NCBI RefSeq assembly: GCF_000485595.1
Contig: NW_014577365.1
Span: forward strand, 145,795-193,645
Reading direction: 5' to 3'
Length of the DNA: 47,851 nt
From: Priapulus caudatus
Lineage: Eukaryota; Priapulida; Priapulimorpha; Priapulimorphida; Priapulidae
Positions 28,001 through 35,316 of this stretch are shown here, piece after piece. The notes under the pieces are model-generated. The model was not told the origin of the DNA. It saw only the letters and a program-made list of their open reading frames with translations, and made no database searches. Each line of letters starts with the position of its first letter. The first letter of the stretch is position 1. A program made the translations under genes and the position numbers.

Positions 28001-31000
28001 CGACTGCTTGCTACGCCGCGTGCGCCTGTCAACACATCACGTATGTGCGATAACGGTCACAGCTCATAATAATTATCAACAGCACCGCAAAGTAATATCA
28101 CCCATTTAGAACCGTTTAGTGAATTCATCGTGGCGGATAAATGGTTGCAATCGATACCTTTCGGAAAAAAATCATCTTCACATGGAGTAATTGAAATTAT
28201 TTAAACACAATTTCATATACGGGGGGGGGGGGGTCATTACGAATTCAATGACGGGGGGGGGGGGGGGGGGGTCATTACGAATTCAATGACTACTTAGTGT
28301 TCAAAAAACACTAAAACGCATAATAGCTGACACCACTTGCAAAGTTCTGCATACACTACTGATTATAATAGTTTCATTTTGTCGGCAGTCGCTGAATACA
28401 CCAACATGTGGTTGCATGTCAGGGGGGCACCTATGACATACTATTCAATCTGTGCTCGTTATTCTGATTTTATTTGTGCATTTAATTCAGACATGCGACA
28501 CAAGCTAGATCGAAACTACTGGTAGGTTGTGCCTCTACTTATCATGCGTGATATCAACATTGTCGCGCATAACCAACTCTTACATGGGGGCCATCTGTAC
28601 TTCTTCATCTTCCGATGATGATGATGACGTATCGGCCATGCGCTTGACCCCTCTCCTTTTCGGGAAGGTCATGACCGTGGTATCGCTCCCATCTCCATCA
28701 CTGCCATATTCCTACGTGAGAAATCAACACAATAGAGTAACGGCTTACGAGCAGTCAGTTGTTCAACTTACTATAATGCTGATTTCACTCAAAGTTGCGT
28801 GACATTAAAAAAACTCGAGCCAATTTTCGTGCGAGCAACCGACATCTGGACTGCTTACACCAGTAGAGAAAGGTCTCACGGTTGCGTATCATCAACTCGA
28901 CTTCACCGATCATCAGTGTTGAAACGCTTAGCCATTCAAAAATAATTCGACAGAGAGGTGAATGTTCAACAGAGACCGGTTTGAAAAGCTATGGATTAAC
29001 TGTAAAGTGTAAACGTATCTACAATGCACTCAGCAGATTACAGACCTAGGCATTCCTATGCTAAATCGATTGACAGGTGAAGTGAGTTATACACACAGCT
29101 AAAGTATTTAGTCTGTTGTTCCCTAATTTTCACTTATAGTTGGCCAGTAATGACTAGTGTTGTCAATCGGTTGTAATTTCGTAATCGATCATCGGTTGGA
29201 CCCAAGTAACCGATGATCGGTTACAATCGGTTACTCAGGGTGTTGAATGCCTGCGTGTGCGTAACGTCGTGCGCATGTACGTGTGTGCATGTATGTGCTT
29301 GTTTAGCCCTGTTTACTGTTTGTTTTGCACTGTTTACTACTGTGTGTATAATACATGTATGTTAATAAAGGATAACTTGTATAGTAGCGATGACATCTCT
29401 GATTCTCATCACTTTTCCAAGTTTTCTTGTTCAAGTTTAAAAATATAAAAAAATAAATCGATTATGGATTTTGATAACCAAGCGCTTGGTTCGAGCCACT
29501 GTTCAACCGATGATCGAGTATAATCGATGATCGTGACATCACTAAGCGCTTGGTTCGAGCCACTGTTCAACCGATGATCGAGTATAATCGATGATCGTGA
29601 CATCACTAGTAATGACACAGCTGCTACTTAATATGATTACATAAGTGGCATTGAATGAATAGCAACAGTTGATAAGACGAAGCAATCATATAAGGTTTAT
29701 CACACATAGCGTTGTCCGACTGCATTCTTGCCTGGGATGACAGATAACCGAGAGTTTATAATTAGATATGCAAGGCAAACATGTGCGCTTTTTATTAATG
29801 CATGAATATGCCAAATAAAACAGGGTGCGAAATTAACGGGAGTCCGGAGTCAAATACTCCCTGATTTACTGTCGGACTCCCTGATTTGACATATATATGC
29901 AGGAGTCTGTGTGACTCCCTGAAAATTCTGCCATACTAACTAGAACTTTTGTTCCGGAGCACGGCCTCGCTGAATTACTGTATTTTTTTTTCAGCTACAG
30001 TCCAAAGAAAATTTGGCAGACGTGCAACTGCATGAATCTTAAAAATAAGCACATGCGTTATTGCTTTAATTTTGAACCTCAGACTGCGGACTCCCTCTTT
30101 TTGAGAGTAGGGAGTCCGTTGGACTCCCTTGTTCAAACGTTAATTTCTACCCCTGATAAAACCTAGCAGATGTTACAAACCATATCTTAATTCAAGCATT
30201 AGACGAGAGATGGGCGCATCATAACACAGGGGTAGAAATAAGAAAAAAAAAGAGATGGTCCACAGGACCATCTAGTTTGAAATTAAGATGGTCCTCCTAA
30301 ATTTCAAATTGTTCTCTTTAAATTAATGTGGCGTGCAATCGTAATCTTTGCTATGGTGAACACTGGATTAGCAATAATTGAAACATGGAAACTTCAAAAA
30401 AAAATTGTTAAAATGGGACCAAAATATTCAATGGTCCGTCGGACCATTGACTTTGAAAATCTGACGATCCTCTTGATTATTTGATGGCCCCGGACCATCG
30501 GACCATCGCTTATTTCGACCCCTGATAACAGGCAAGGTTGAACACACTTTCACGTGCACCCGACTTTGATATAACCGAACTATAAACAACGTTACACAAA
30601 CTATGATGATTAATCACATTCTGCCAATCTTATCGGAGCTGAATACTTTCAAGTTTGAGATTATTTTCCCCTGATCTTATCTATAACACCTAACTACTAG
30701 TTCTACTGCAAAAATCATGTTAATATAGTAGCATTATGTTGGTACTATAACCTCAATATTAGTGTATTTATGACCACCTGGTCAGTAGAAAATATTTGTA
30801 TTAGTAGTAAGTGATGAGTGAATATATTTTTAAAAATATGATCAGATAAGTAAAAAGTAATTGATTACTGTACTAACTGACCTCAAATAAATACTGTATG
30901 AAGCAAGTACAAATAACATCTTTATTCTTGGTATCTCAACAACACCTGCACTGACTACATATTATGTTGGTGCTTTTAGAGTGATCCAACACACAGATTT

Positions 31001-31736
31001 AATATTTTAGATTTTGGTTAGTTGGTCTAGACCTGCCGCACTTCTAACAGCTGGAAGTTTATCCACCTATTAGTATTAGTATTAACGCAACTGTGACTTG
31101 TAGTTGTAACTTGTAGTTCTATCATATTGATAGAAAAGAATCATAAATAACCCCTAATCACTGCATATGATAACCTTTCACCAATCTGACCTGAAGTAAC
31201 GATCTGATTATCAGTGATAGTACATATGGATTACATTAAGCGTAAAATAATTAAATAACAGTAGTCTCGCTAAACATTAAATTATTTCATTTTTTTAAAA
31301 CCACTTTAGCATTAAAAAACAAGAGATGGCAGCACAATGTCGCCGATGGTGATGACACTTCTGTGAGATACTCGGTCAGCGAACTTTGACGTATGAAACA
31401 AAGAAAATTCGTGCAACAGCGAAATAGGCACATCTTAATTTCACATACAGCCATTTAGTACATTGTAATTGGAATCCGTTCCCTAGCTTGTCAACGACTC
31501 GTAAAAAATGGAAACACTGACCTCTGACAGACATCGAACAGCCGATGTTTTGTAAAAGAAAAATCGGGGCCATAGGCCTAAAGACAATGGACCTGGAAAT
31601 TATTTTTCGAAAATGTGTCACTTACGTCTGAGTGATGTTCAATACCTGTCGACCGCCTGCTTCTTCTGGAGGAAATGGTTAGGAAGTCATTTGGAAAATG
31701 ACTACTAGTCACTTCTTGATGTCTAGTTTTCACCAT
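8279..31736 (-). CDS. ATAD2: ATAD2/ATAD2B homologue, complete gene, 29 coding exons
   Basis: Nuclear AAA+ ATPase with an acetyl-lysine-reading bromodomain; the family (human ATAD2, yeast Yta7) acts on chromatin and histones. Spliced from 31736-31626, 28711-28584, 28025-27799, 27585-27471, 27290-27152, 26488-26374, 24878-24696, 24407-24290, 23805-23689, 23177-23063, 22647-22506, 21820-21672, 21230-20982, 20243-20153, 19838-19684, 19329-19167, 18706-18568, 17600-17420, 16669-16487, 15465-15330, 14892-14696, 13901-13742, 13115-12993, 12610-12312, 11997-11656, 11276-10973, 10100-9982, 8813-8685 and 8335-8279. All junctions are GT-AG and phase-consistent, giving 4686 nt and 1561 aa. Domains: basic/acidic N-terminus; AAA1 about 457-718 with GPPGTGKT (501-508), FFDEID (Glu566), sensor Asn609 and RRPGR (620-623); degenerate AAA2 about 819-986; bromodomain about 1010-1130 with NALEYNPD (Asn1098); conserved C-terminal helix. 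A second copy of exon 19 (16069-15887) would add 61 aa. Confidence 0.93.
8685..8813 (-). CDS. ATAD2: ATAD2 exon 28
   Basis: [20 protein letters not shown] then [19 protein letters not shown] matches LLKTVV...[17 protein letters not shown]. Strong donor GCGAG|GTGAGA. Read-through would give a different C-terminus ending at 8580. Confidence 0.95.
8858..9219. mobile_element. MITE family with GGAGTCC repeats, copy 1
   Basis: Ends CAGGGTGCGAAATTAA / TTAATTTCTACCCCTG (imperfect TIR). Flanked by ACAGCA on both sides (6-bp direct repeat). Several subterminal GGAGTCC/GGACTCC motifs. Lies in ATAD2 intron 27, 43 bp from the exon 28 acceptor. Confidence 0.85.
9982..10100 (-). CDS. ATAD2: ATAD2 exon 27
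   Basis: [20 protein letters not shown] then [17 protein letters not shown] matches VLRMTRAR...AILSQPTPSLVVDHERLK. Acceptor TGCGTAG, donor CTCCAG|GTGAGA, phase 1 to 0. Confidence 0.94.
10973..11276 (-). CDS. ATAD2: ATAD2 exon 26, low-complexity linker
   Basis: [20 protein letters not shown] ... [14 protein letters not shown] ... SSDPRK. Acceptor TTCTCAG, donor GCAAAG|GTCAGT; phase 0 to 1 fits the next exon. The frame stays open past the donor, so the exact end rests on phase and donor match. Confidence 0.82.
11656..11997 (-). CDS. ATAD2: ATAD2 exon 25, polyGln start, Ala/Thr-rich linker
   Basis: Begins [15 protein letters not shown], then [19 protein letters not shown], then an Ala/Thr-rich acidic tail. 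It is phase 0 at both ends. A degenerate copy of its acceptor and Gln-coding start lies just upstream (12105-12067). Confidence 0.85.
11997..12105 (-). repeat. Duplicate of the exon 25 acceptor and polyGln start
   Basis: On the minus strand TTCATCATTGCAG|GAGCCTAG (exon-like start 12104-12105) mirrors the true TTCATCATTGCAG|GAGACTAG. Both are followed by a Gln-coding CAG/CAA run. The upstream copy lacks a usable donor and shifts into a stop if read through, so it looks like a non-functional partial exon duplicate. Confidence 0.8.
12312..12610 (-). CDS. ATAD2: ATAD2 exon 24
   Basis: [20 protein letters not shown] matches the family KYAPSYYHVMPKQNST; then a charged Ala/Lys-rich linker ending ATIGDK|. 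Phase 1 to 0. Confidence 0.9.
12993..13115 (-). CDS. ATAD2: ATAD2 exon 23, bromodomain end
   Basis: [20 protein letters not shown] then [14 protein letters not shown] matches [20 protein letters not shown]. Phase 1 to 1. Confidence 0.96.
13389..13702. mobile_element. MITE family with GGAGTCC repeats, copy 2
   Basis: Similar to 8858-9219 throughout; degraded ends CAGAGTGCG / CTATCCCCG. TATATA direct repeats on both sides. Lies in ATAD2 intron 22, about 40 bp beyond the exon 22 donor. Confidence 0.82.
13742..13901 (-). CDS. ATAD2: ATAD2 exon 22, bromodomain core
   Basis: [20 protein letters not shown] and [15 protein letters not shown]. The acetyl-lysine-anchoring Asn of EYNPD and the ZA-loop Tyr of VPDY are present. 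Phase 0 to 1. Confidence 0.97.
14278..14600. repeat. 27-bp minisatellite in ATAD2 intron 21
   Basis: About 12 variable copies of AACCAATGCAACCCGCAAAA plus a 7-nt variable end. The 27-bp period leaves several ORFs open; none connects in frame with exon 21. Confidence 0.9.
14696..14892 (-). CDS. ATAD2: ATAD2 exon 21, start of bromodomain
   Basis: [40 protein letters not shown] and [14 protein letters not shown] match the pre-bromodomain helix and helix Z/ZA-loop start. Phase 0 out. Confidence 0.96.
14935..15180. repeat. Degenerate tandem repeat in ATAD2 intron 20
   Basis: Roughly 60-bp units sharing TTTATTTGTTTG and GGTGCTTCACATAC, four copies with indels. Confidence 0.65.
15330..15465 (-). 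CDS. ATAD2: ATAD2 exon 20
   Basis: [20 protein letters not shown] then [14 protein letters not shown] matches VQELF...DKEERTKFFEDLILKQAA. The acceptor ATGCGCAG is followed upstream by repeated decoy copies. Phase 1 out. Confidence 0.93.
15459..15590. repeat. 53-58-bp tandem repeat carrying copies of the exon 20 acceptor
   Basis: CCCGCACCTGCGCATG occurs at 15459 (true exon 20 acceptor, minus strand), 15517 and 15570, and again in the upstream 600-bp unit. Confidence 0.85.
15887..16069 (-). CDS. ATAD2: ATAD2 exon 19, second (tandem) copy
   Basis: Differs from the other copy by one missense change (CPSVVYLP versus CPSVIYLP; 16033/16633) and one silent change (16001/16601). Splice sites are intact and the exon is symmetric, so inclusion of both copies, or either one alone, keeps the frame. 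Could be real or an assembly artefact. Confidence 0.7.
16487..16669 (-). CDS. ATAD2: ATAD2 exon 19, first copy (AAA2 core)
   Basis: 61 codons, phase 0 to 0: [37 protein letters not shown] and APVLLLATT. Matches PSIVYVPHIHVWWEIVGPTLKATF. Has its own acceptor and donor, and is duplicated 600 bp downstream. Confidence 0.93.
16728..16815. repeat. Foldback hairpin
   Basis: Arms ATGCTTATCTCAGTTAGATC and GATCTAACTGAGATAAGC with flanking AAAATAA/TTATTTT; loop about 25 nt. Lies in ATAD2 intron 18. Confidence 0.85.
17315..17365. repeat. (GCAC)n/(CA)n microsatellite
   Basis: CGCACGCACGCACGC followed by ACACAC, in ATAD2 intron 18 near exon 18. Confidence 0.9.
17420..17600 (-). CDS. ATAD2: ATAD2 exon 18, degenerate AAA2 Walker A
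   Basis: [20 protein letters not shown] then [14 protein letters not shown] matches SFRPRILIVGEPGFGQGSHLAPAVIHALEKF. The P-loop is non-canonical, as in the whole family. Phase 2 to 0. Confidence 0.95.
17636..18069. mobile_element. Possible degraded MITE
   Basis: GTGATTTTCCGTTT at the left and GCGGAAAATCAGTCCCTA at the right are imperfect inverted ends; the interior repeats TTTTCCGTTT motifs. Boundaries uncertain. Confidence 0.4.
18241..18461. mobile_element. Long-TIR foldback MITE
   Basis: CAGGGGCCCGTTGCCAGAAA ... pairs with the 3' end ...GACAACAGGCCCCTG over about 70 bp with few mismatches. Lies in ATAD2 intron 17 inside a local tandem duplication (about 18198-18243 and 18467-18512). Confidence 0.8.
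18568..18706 (-). CDS. ATAD2: ATAD2 exon 17, acidic linker between AAA modules
   Basis: [19 protein letters not shown] ... GSFCFTR. The acceptor is tandem (GCAGCAG). Using the upstream AG (exon start 18709) adds one Ala without changing frame. Phase 2 out. Confidence 0.88.
19167..19329 (-). CDS. ATAD2: ATAD2 exon 16
   Basis: [20 protein letters not shown], then [11 protein letters not shown], matches IPASQRAVTSPGQALS...PLLQNTVDKI. Phase 1 out at CGCAAG|GTAGGA. Confidence 0.96.
19684..19838 (-). CDS. ATAD2: ATAD2 exon 15, AAA1 lid
   Basis: [36 protein letters not shown] and [10 protein letters not shown] are signature segments of the family. Phase 1 to 0. Confidence 0.97.
20153..20243 (-). 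CDS. ATAD2: ATAD2 exon 14 (short)
   Basis: Found by searching the gap for the missing AAA1 segment. [20 protein letters not shown] then [11 protein letters not shown] aligns with ARKEILKIHTRDWNPKPL...LAENCVG. Acceptor ATTTTAG, donor GTTG|GTAAGT, phase 0 to 1. Confidence 0.95.
20338..20440. repeat. Dispersed ~95-bp repeat in ATAD2 intron 13 (pair with 20853-20950)
   Basis: AATCCGCCTAACC ... CTCTACGCATGCAGA is shared by both positions in the same orientation with a few differences. Not coding; nature unknown. Confidence 0.75.
20853..20950. repeat. Dispersed ~95-bp repeat, second copy
   Basis: Partner of 20338-20440; ends about 30 bp from the exon 13 donor. Confidence 0.75.
20982..21230 (-). 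CDS. ATAD2: ATAD2 exon 13, Walker B, sensor 1, Arg fingers
   Basis: [20 protein letters not shown], then [20 protein letters not shown] and GRFDREFLF. All catalytic elements of AAA1 are present, so ATPase activity is expected. The donor is GAGGAG|GTGCGT; the open frame past it is intron. Confidence 0.97.
21672..21820 (-). CDS. ATAD2: ATAD2 exon 12, Walker A completion
   Basis: Completes GPPG|TGKT and continues [20 protein letters not shown] and [17 protein letters not shown], almost identical to the vertebrate proteins. Phase 0 out at GACCAG|GTAGGT. Confidence 0.97.
22008..22097. repeat. (ACGC)n microsatellite
   Basis: About 22 uninterrupted ACGC units in ATAD2 intron 11. Confidence 0.95.
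22506..22647 (-). CDS. ATAD2: ATAD2 exon 11, start of AAA1 and half of Walker A
   Basis: [20 protein letters not shown] ... [13 protein letters not shown]. The Walker A glycine codon is split by the intron. Acceptor TTTGCAG, donor CCACCAG|GTGAGA. Confidence 0.97.
23063..23177 (-). CDS. ATAD2: ATAD2 exon 10
   Basis: [15 protein letters not shown] and [17 protein letters not shown] match the family segment RCLPLNF...[17 protein letters not shown] just before the AAA domain. Phase 0 out at AGCAGC|GTGAGT. Confidence 0.95.
23358..23667. mobile_element. MITE family with GGAGTCC repeats, copy 3 (inverted)
   Basis: Reverse orientation relative to copy 1: starts CAGGGGTAAAAATTAA, ends TTAATTTCGCACGCAG. 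Lies in ATAD2 intron 9, ending 21 bp from the exon 9 donor. The flanking target duplication is not clear. Confidence 0.82.
23689..23805 (-). CDS. ATAD2: ATAD2 exon 9, conserved Ser block
   Basis: [20 protein letters not shown] then DEQKFQRRK is close to human [20 protein letters not shown]. Acceptor GGTAACAG, donor AACAG|GTGAGT, phase 2. A MITE ends 21 bp beyond the donor. Confidence 0.93.
24290..24407 (-). CDS. ATAD2: ATAD2 exon 8
   Basis: Reads [15 protein letters not shown] ... [15 protein letters not shown], a basic Pro/Ser linker as in the family. Acceptor TCTCGCAG, donor AAACG|GTAGGC, phase 2 out. Confidence 0.87.
24696..24878 (-). CDS. ATAD2: ATAD2 exon 7, long acidic tract
   Basis: Encodes an uninterrupted Glu/Asp-rich run of about 35 residues, then [12 protein letters not shown] and FQIPLDE. 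This matches the family pattern of an acidic block followed by YFLRQRK...APLE. Acceptor AATTCAG, donor GAAC|GTAAGT, phase 1 to 1. Confidence 0.92.
25484..25783. mobile_element. hAT-like MITE, ~305 bp family, copy 2
   Basis: Same TIRs and sequence as 7311-7617. Flanked by a perfect 8-bp ATATATCG duplication (25476-25483 and 25784-25791). Lies in ATAD2 intron 6. Confidence 0.9.
26045..26342. repeat. 27-bp minisatellite in ATAD2 intron 6, 11 copies
   Basis: TTCGCTAAATATCAAGTGTT plus CTCTACG repeated 11 times with very few changes (AAACATC, AATTATC variants). Lies about 32 bp beyond the exon 6 donor. Confidence 0.95.
26374..26488 (-). CDS. ATAD2: ATAD2 exon 6
   Basis: Starts [20 protein letters not shown], comparable to the NMYTRGKQK segment of vertebrate ATAD2. 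Acceptor TTTTCCAG, donor GGGAG|GTAGTT, phase 1 out. The reading frame stays open past the donor through a 27-bp repeat array. Confidence 0.86.
27152..27290 (-). CDS. ATAD2: ATAD2 exon 5, basic helix
   Basis: Contains [20 protein letters not shown], a charged helix like the segment before the acidic region in ATAD2. Acceptor GATGGTAG, donor AATCAG|GTAGAT, phase 0 out. Confidence 0.83.
27471..27585 (-). CDS. ATAD2: ATAD2 exon 4, Asn/Asp-rich
   Basis: Reads [20 protein letters not shown] and onward into an acidic stretch. Acceptor TTTGTAG, donor ACCAC|GTTAGT, phases 1 to 2. Disordered linker; supported mainly by phase continuity. Confidence 0.78.
27799..28025 (-). CDS. ATAD2: ATAD2 exon 3
   Basis: Basic N-terminal segment with [20 protein letters not shown]. 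The family has a similar R-S-x-R-x-R stretch before its helical segment. Acceptor TTGACAG, donor CACGAGG|GTGAGC, phase 1 out. Confidence 0.87.
28221..28290. repeat. Two long G-runs with repeated spacer
   Basis: G13 (28221-28233) and G19 (28253-28271), each followed by TCATTACGAATTCAATGAC. G-quadruplex-prone. Lies in ATAD2 intron 2. Confidence 0.9.
28584..28711 (-). CDS. ATAD2: ATAD2 exon 2, Ser/acidic-rich
   Basis: Acceptor CACGTAG at 28712, donor CCCAT|GTAAGAG. Reads [20 protein letters not shown], typical of the disordered N-terminus. Phase 0 in, phase 2 out. A small extra exon between exons 1 and 2 cannot be excluded. Confidence 0.82.
29155..29608. mobile_element. hAT-like MITE with 8-bp target duplication
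   Basis: Ends TAGTGTTGTCA / TGACATCACTA; 8-bp GTAATGAC on both sides (29147-29154, 29609-29616). The 3' end contains a 63-bp tandem duplication (units at 29481 and 29544) rich in CGATGATCG motifs. Lies in ATAD2 intron 1. Confidence 0.85.
29821..30155. mobile_element. MITE family with GGAGTCC repeats, copy 4
   Basis: Ends CAGGGTGCGAAATTAA / TTAATTTCTACCCCTG, flanked by ATAAAA on both sides. Lies in ATAD2 intron 1. Confidence 0.87.
30227..30524. mobile_element. Related MITE with GGTCC repeats
   Basis: TIR CAGGGGTAGAAATAAG / CTTATTTCGACCCCTG (15 of 16), flanked by ATAACA on both sides. Termini are almost those of the neighbouring GGAGTCC family, but the interior differs and carries subterminal GGTCC/GGACC palindromes. 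Confidence 0.83.
31626..31736 (-). CDS. ATAD2: ATAD2 exon 1 (start codon)
   Basis: ATG at 31736-31734 in good context (TCAAAAATGG). Encodes 37 residues from [26 protein letters not shown] resembles the DFLSLEHIGRRRLRSAG start of vertebrate ATAD2. It is the first ATG I see in this frame. Donor CAGAC|GTAAGTG, phase 0. Confidence 0.8.
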
Positions 31737-33404
31737 TTTTGAGGCAAAAATTAACGCCAGCGAAAATCGTTCGCCATTTCTATCGCCGAGTAACAACAGA
31801 AACCATGCGCACAGTACAGGAATTAGTACATAGCCGGAATGTTAATCCTTTAAATGGTGAATACTATCACTGTAATCTATATATTTTGTAACACTATAAT
31901 ATGTATGGCTGCATTTAAGACCGCTATGCTACTTATTAATTTTGTTTGGGATTTATTACGAGGAAAAGCGCGGTGTAATACGTCTAGACACTTGTGTTAT
32001 CGGGTGTTCAGAAGTGGCGGGAAATTTGGTTCCACTGGGAGTGGATCACTGGGAGTGGAGCATTACTCCACACAGGGCATGATATCAGCTGATCGGCGAC
32101 CAGGGTATATATACAAAATAATTGTCACTTGTGGAGCTAGAATCATCACAGTACAATATGTAAAATTTTAGAGTATTTAGTGTAGCTGAAATTCTTTGGC
32201 TTGTTTTATATTTTTGTTTTAATTTTTATATGCCGTTTTTGACTTTCTGTTGTATTTTTTATTAAATAACATTTATACTTATATTTTCTCGTTTTATAAT
32301 AATATTTAATGCAACAGCCTTATATTATGGGTTAAATTAAATTAATTTATCAATGCAATATCCGCATTTGGAGTTTTTCTTGAAAATATAAGTCATTTGC
32401 ATAAAAATCGATAAAACATAATAATTATACATGCAGACGCCAGATTGGTTGTGTATATAGACAGGTGGTATAACCATTTGATACCCAACAGGTAACCAAC
32501 AGATATAATTTGTGATGATTTTTGTGATGATATTGTGTGATTTTTGTGATGATATTGTGTGATTTTTGTGTTGATATTCTGGTGATTGAATTTATCATGA
32601 TTGAGCTATTAACTATATATGTACATCATAACATTTCCACATAAATAGTAACGCTTGTGGTGACTAAAATTCTCTCATATCATTATCGGGTTTGTCTTTG
32701 ATACTGCATGAGGATATGCTGTATAATTTTAAAATGTGTTAAAAAGTATTATTTAGCTACTGTGCATAGCAATTATGAATATTAATTAATGCCGTGCTGT
32801 ATAAACGACACGGGGTGAAAACGAAACAATGCATAAAACCGATTTCTAACGAACTTTTCTATTTACTACTTGAGATTTTATTGATTAAAAATGAACGACA
32901 TGCAAACACTTTAAAATTGAATTTAAAAGTCTTATATGGTATATATATATATACCATATATATATTTATATATACGTTTGGTTATCCATCAATAATGTAT
33001 GTGGTACCGAACTATAATATAGCTATAATAAAGAAACCGTAAATGTAACGCTATTTGATGTGAAGTGACGATGTTATGTCTATCCTAACGATCTAACACG
33101 GATTGATTTATGCGCTGCATAGAATAAGTTAAAGATGAACAATAACAGGCCATACGCCACATTCAACAATGCGAATATAAAACAAATTTATATATTACGC
33201 GGCGGAAAACAATGATAGCGGTGGTTACGTATACTAGTACACGGAGACATCAAGTATTACGCAAGTTAGTTAGTATACGACACCTATACGGAAAGACAAA
33301 AAACACGTTTCATCTTCTGTTACGATACGACTTCCACATTGAGGATGAGTTCACGGTGATCAGGTGACAGGTGCTTTTCCCAATTACATATTGGTAATAC
33401 CTGT

Positions 33405-33450
<46 letters not shown>
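31737..33450. other. AT-rich intergenic, no gene recognised
   Basis: Upstream of the ATAD2 start and downstream of the transporter gene. Contains ATAD2 5'UTR/promoter by position, a TATATATA/GGTATATA inverted stretch near 32937-32975 and (TA)n at 33412-33452. No domain-bearing ORF. Confidence 0.5.
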
Positions 33451-33455
<5 letters not shown>

Positions 33456-34654
33456 ATAATATGAATTAAGAAATCTCTCTTTCACTGTGTTGTTATCGTT
33501 TTGGTTCTAATATGGTTGTATGGTATACCAAGTTGTGTTTTTTATTACAGTAGGACGCAAGTCTGTCCGCCTCTTCTCTTCGTGTCCATGCTAGGTGTTT
33601 AATTGCTGTTATATAATTTTAATCGTAATCAACGATGTCGATTTTTATTTTTTCTTAGCCGTGCAACATTAGTTATATCTGGAACAATCTCCTCTTACTT
33701 GCAGCCGCTTGATCATGCGCCAAAAACTGCTGGTTGAAATAACAACGCGTTTCGAGCACCCATCTATAAACGCCTACGTCATAACGATATATTTATAATA
33801 TACTATATGCAGTAGGAAACAACATCTACTGAATAGTATAACAAGTTGCACAATACATAGTGGCGAATTAGCGTATGTGATATATGCGTTATATATATAG
33901 GACATTGATAAGAGCTGACAATATACTGTACTGACCGACAAGTGCAGCTTTGCATTATATTTAAGCGTTATACATGTGCGTCACGTTAATCACAAACTGC
34001 ACAGTAGGCACTACCATAGATCTAACGCACCAATATACGATACTAATAATATCGCTACATTGATATATATATATATACAGCTACATAGTGTAACCGAAAA
34101 TCAACGAGTTTGTATAGTAAGTGTCGTTTCGTTATCTTCACGTTTTATCAGCGGACTATATGTCCGATGTTAAGACACGCTTTCATTATAATTGCAAACT
34201 GGGTAATTCTACCCTTGCACAGTATACAGCACACTAGTGGCAACAAGAAAGCCTCCTTCGCTGCGCAACAAGAATCCTTCGTCCTGCAATAACGATCCTC
34301 CTCCTCCCACCTCCCTCTCCCCTCCTCTTCTTCTCTCCCTCCTCCTCCTGACTGCATTTTAGAGAATAAAACTTCAGCACTCAATTCCTGACGCCTGTGT
34401 GAGTTGCTGTCAATGGTTGCAGTCGTATATATATGTACCCATCATACAGGCACGTCCTGCCACACACCTACTCGATTGACTGTGTGCGCCTACCTGCTTC
34501 TACAGCACGGAACCGTCGCCGACTCGATCTCATCCGCCCCCCCCCGTGGGCTCCTCGAGTTATTTCCACTTAACACCAGCCATCGTCCCGGCAGCCCATG
34601 CTCGCGTCTGCCACCACCTCCAGAAAGCAACCCTATTGCCATTCTTCGTCACTC

Positions 34655-34799
34655 TGCTCTCCTTCTCTCTCTCTCTCCTCGTCTCTCTCTCTCCTCCTCT
34701 CTCTCTCTCTCGTCTCTCTCCCTTCGCTCTCTCTCTCTCTCGCTCTCTCGTCTCTCTCTCTTCTCTTCTCTCCTCTCGCTCTCTCTCTCTCTTCTTCCG

Positions 34800-34831
<32 letters not shown>

Positions 34832-35100
34832 CTCTCCTCTCTCTCTTCTCCTCTCTCCCCTCCACACACAACACACACACACACACACACACACACACGA
34901 CACACACCTCTCTCTCGCTCTTCTCCTGATCTCCCTTCCCACTCTCGCCGCTCGCCGCTATCAGTTCGCTCTCCCTCTCCTCATCTCCCTCTTTCTCATT
35001 TTCCGTCTTTCCTTTCTATCTCCCCCAATCTCCCTTCGCTCCTTCTCCCCCTCCCTCTCCCGCTCTTCCTTCCCTTCCCTCTCCTCCCATCTCTCTCTCA
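34655..35100. repeat. CT-rich plus (CA)n low-complexity tract, copy A
   Basis: (CT)n-rich from 34655, (CA)n at 34863-34907, then pyrimidine-rich sequence. Counterpart at 41033-41400. Confidence 0.95.
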
Positions 35101-35244
35101 TGTTTGTAGCTCGCTCACAGCGCTGTAGCGGAGTTGGCGAGATTGTTTCCCAATTCGACGCTGTGTGGCGTTGCTGTCACGGTGTTGCTCCGCTAATCGG
35201 TGCTGGTCCGAGATGTGTCAGCTTCGCCGCGTCGGCTGTATACG

Positions 35245-35316
35245 TCACTGTCGGTTCTTGCTCTCTGCTCGGAGTTTATTCAAGTCAACGTCGGGCCGAA
35301 ACAGATTTTTAATGTG
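35245..35316 (-). CDS. SLC6A1: GAT C-terminal exon, copy A (intact)
   Basis: Acceptor GCTTTTACAG; codes [23 protein letters not shown] then TGA. A cytosolic tail with an RPD motif after TM12 is usual in SLC6 proteins. Phase 0 joins the TM11-12 exon. Confidence 0.8.
   Translation of the reverse strand, partial: HIKNLFRPDVDLNKLRAESKNRQ

Noticed and set aside
29481-29500. tRNA-like B box (GGTTCGAGCC)
   Set aside because: No A box at proper spacing and no cloverleaf; it lies in the terminal repeat of a MITE.
31854-32171. 105-aa plus-strand ORF
   Set aside because: No recognisable domain, AT-rich, no splice or homology support.
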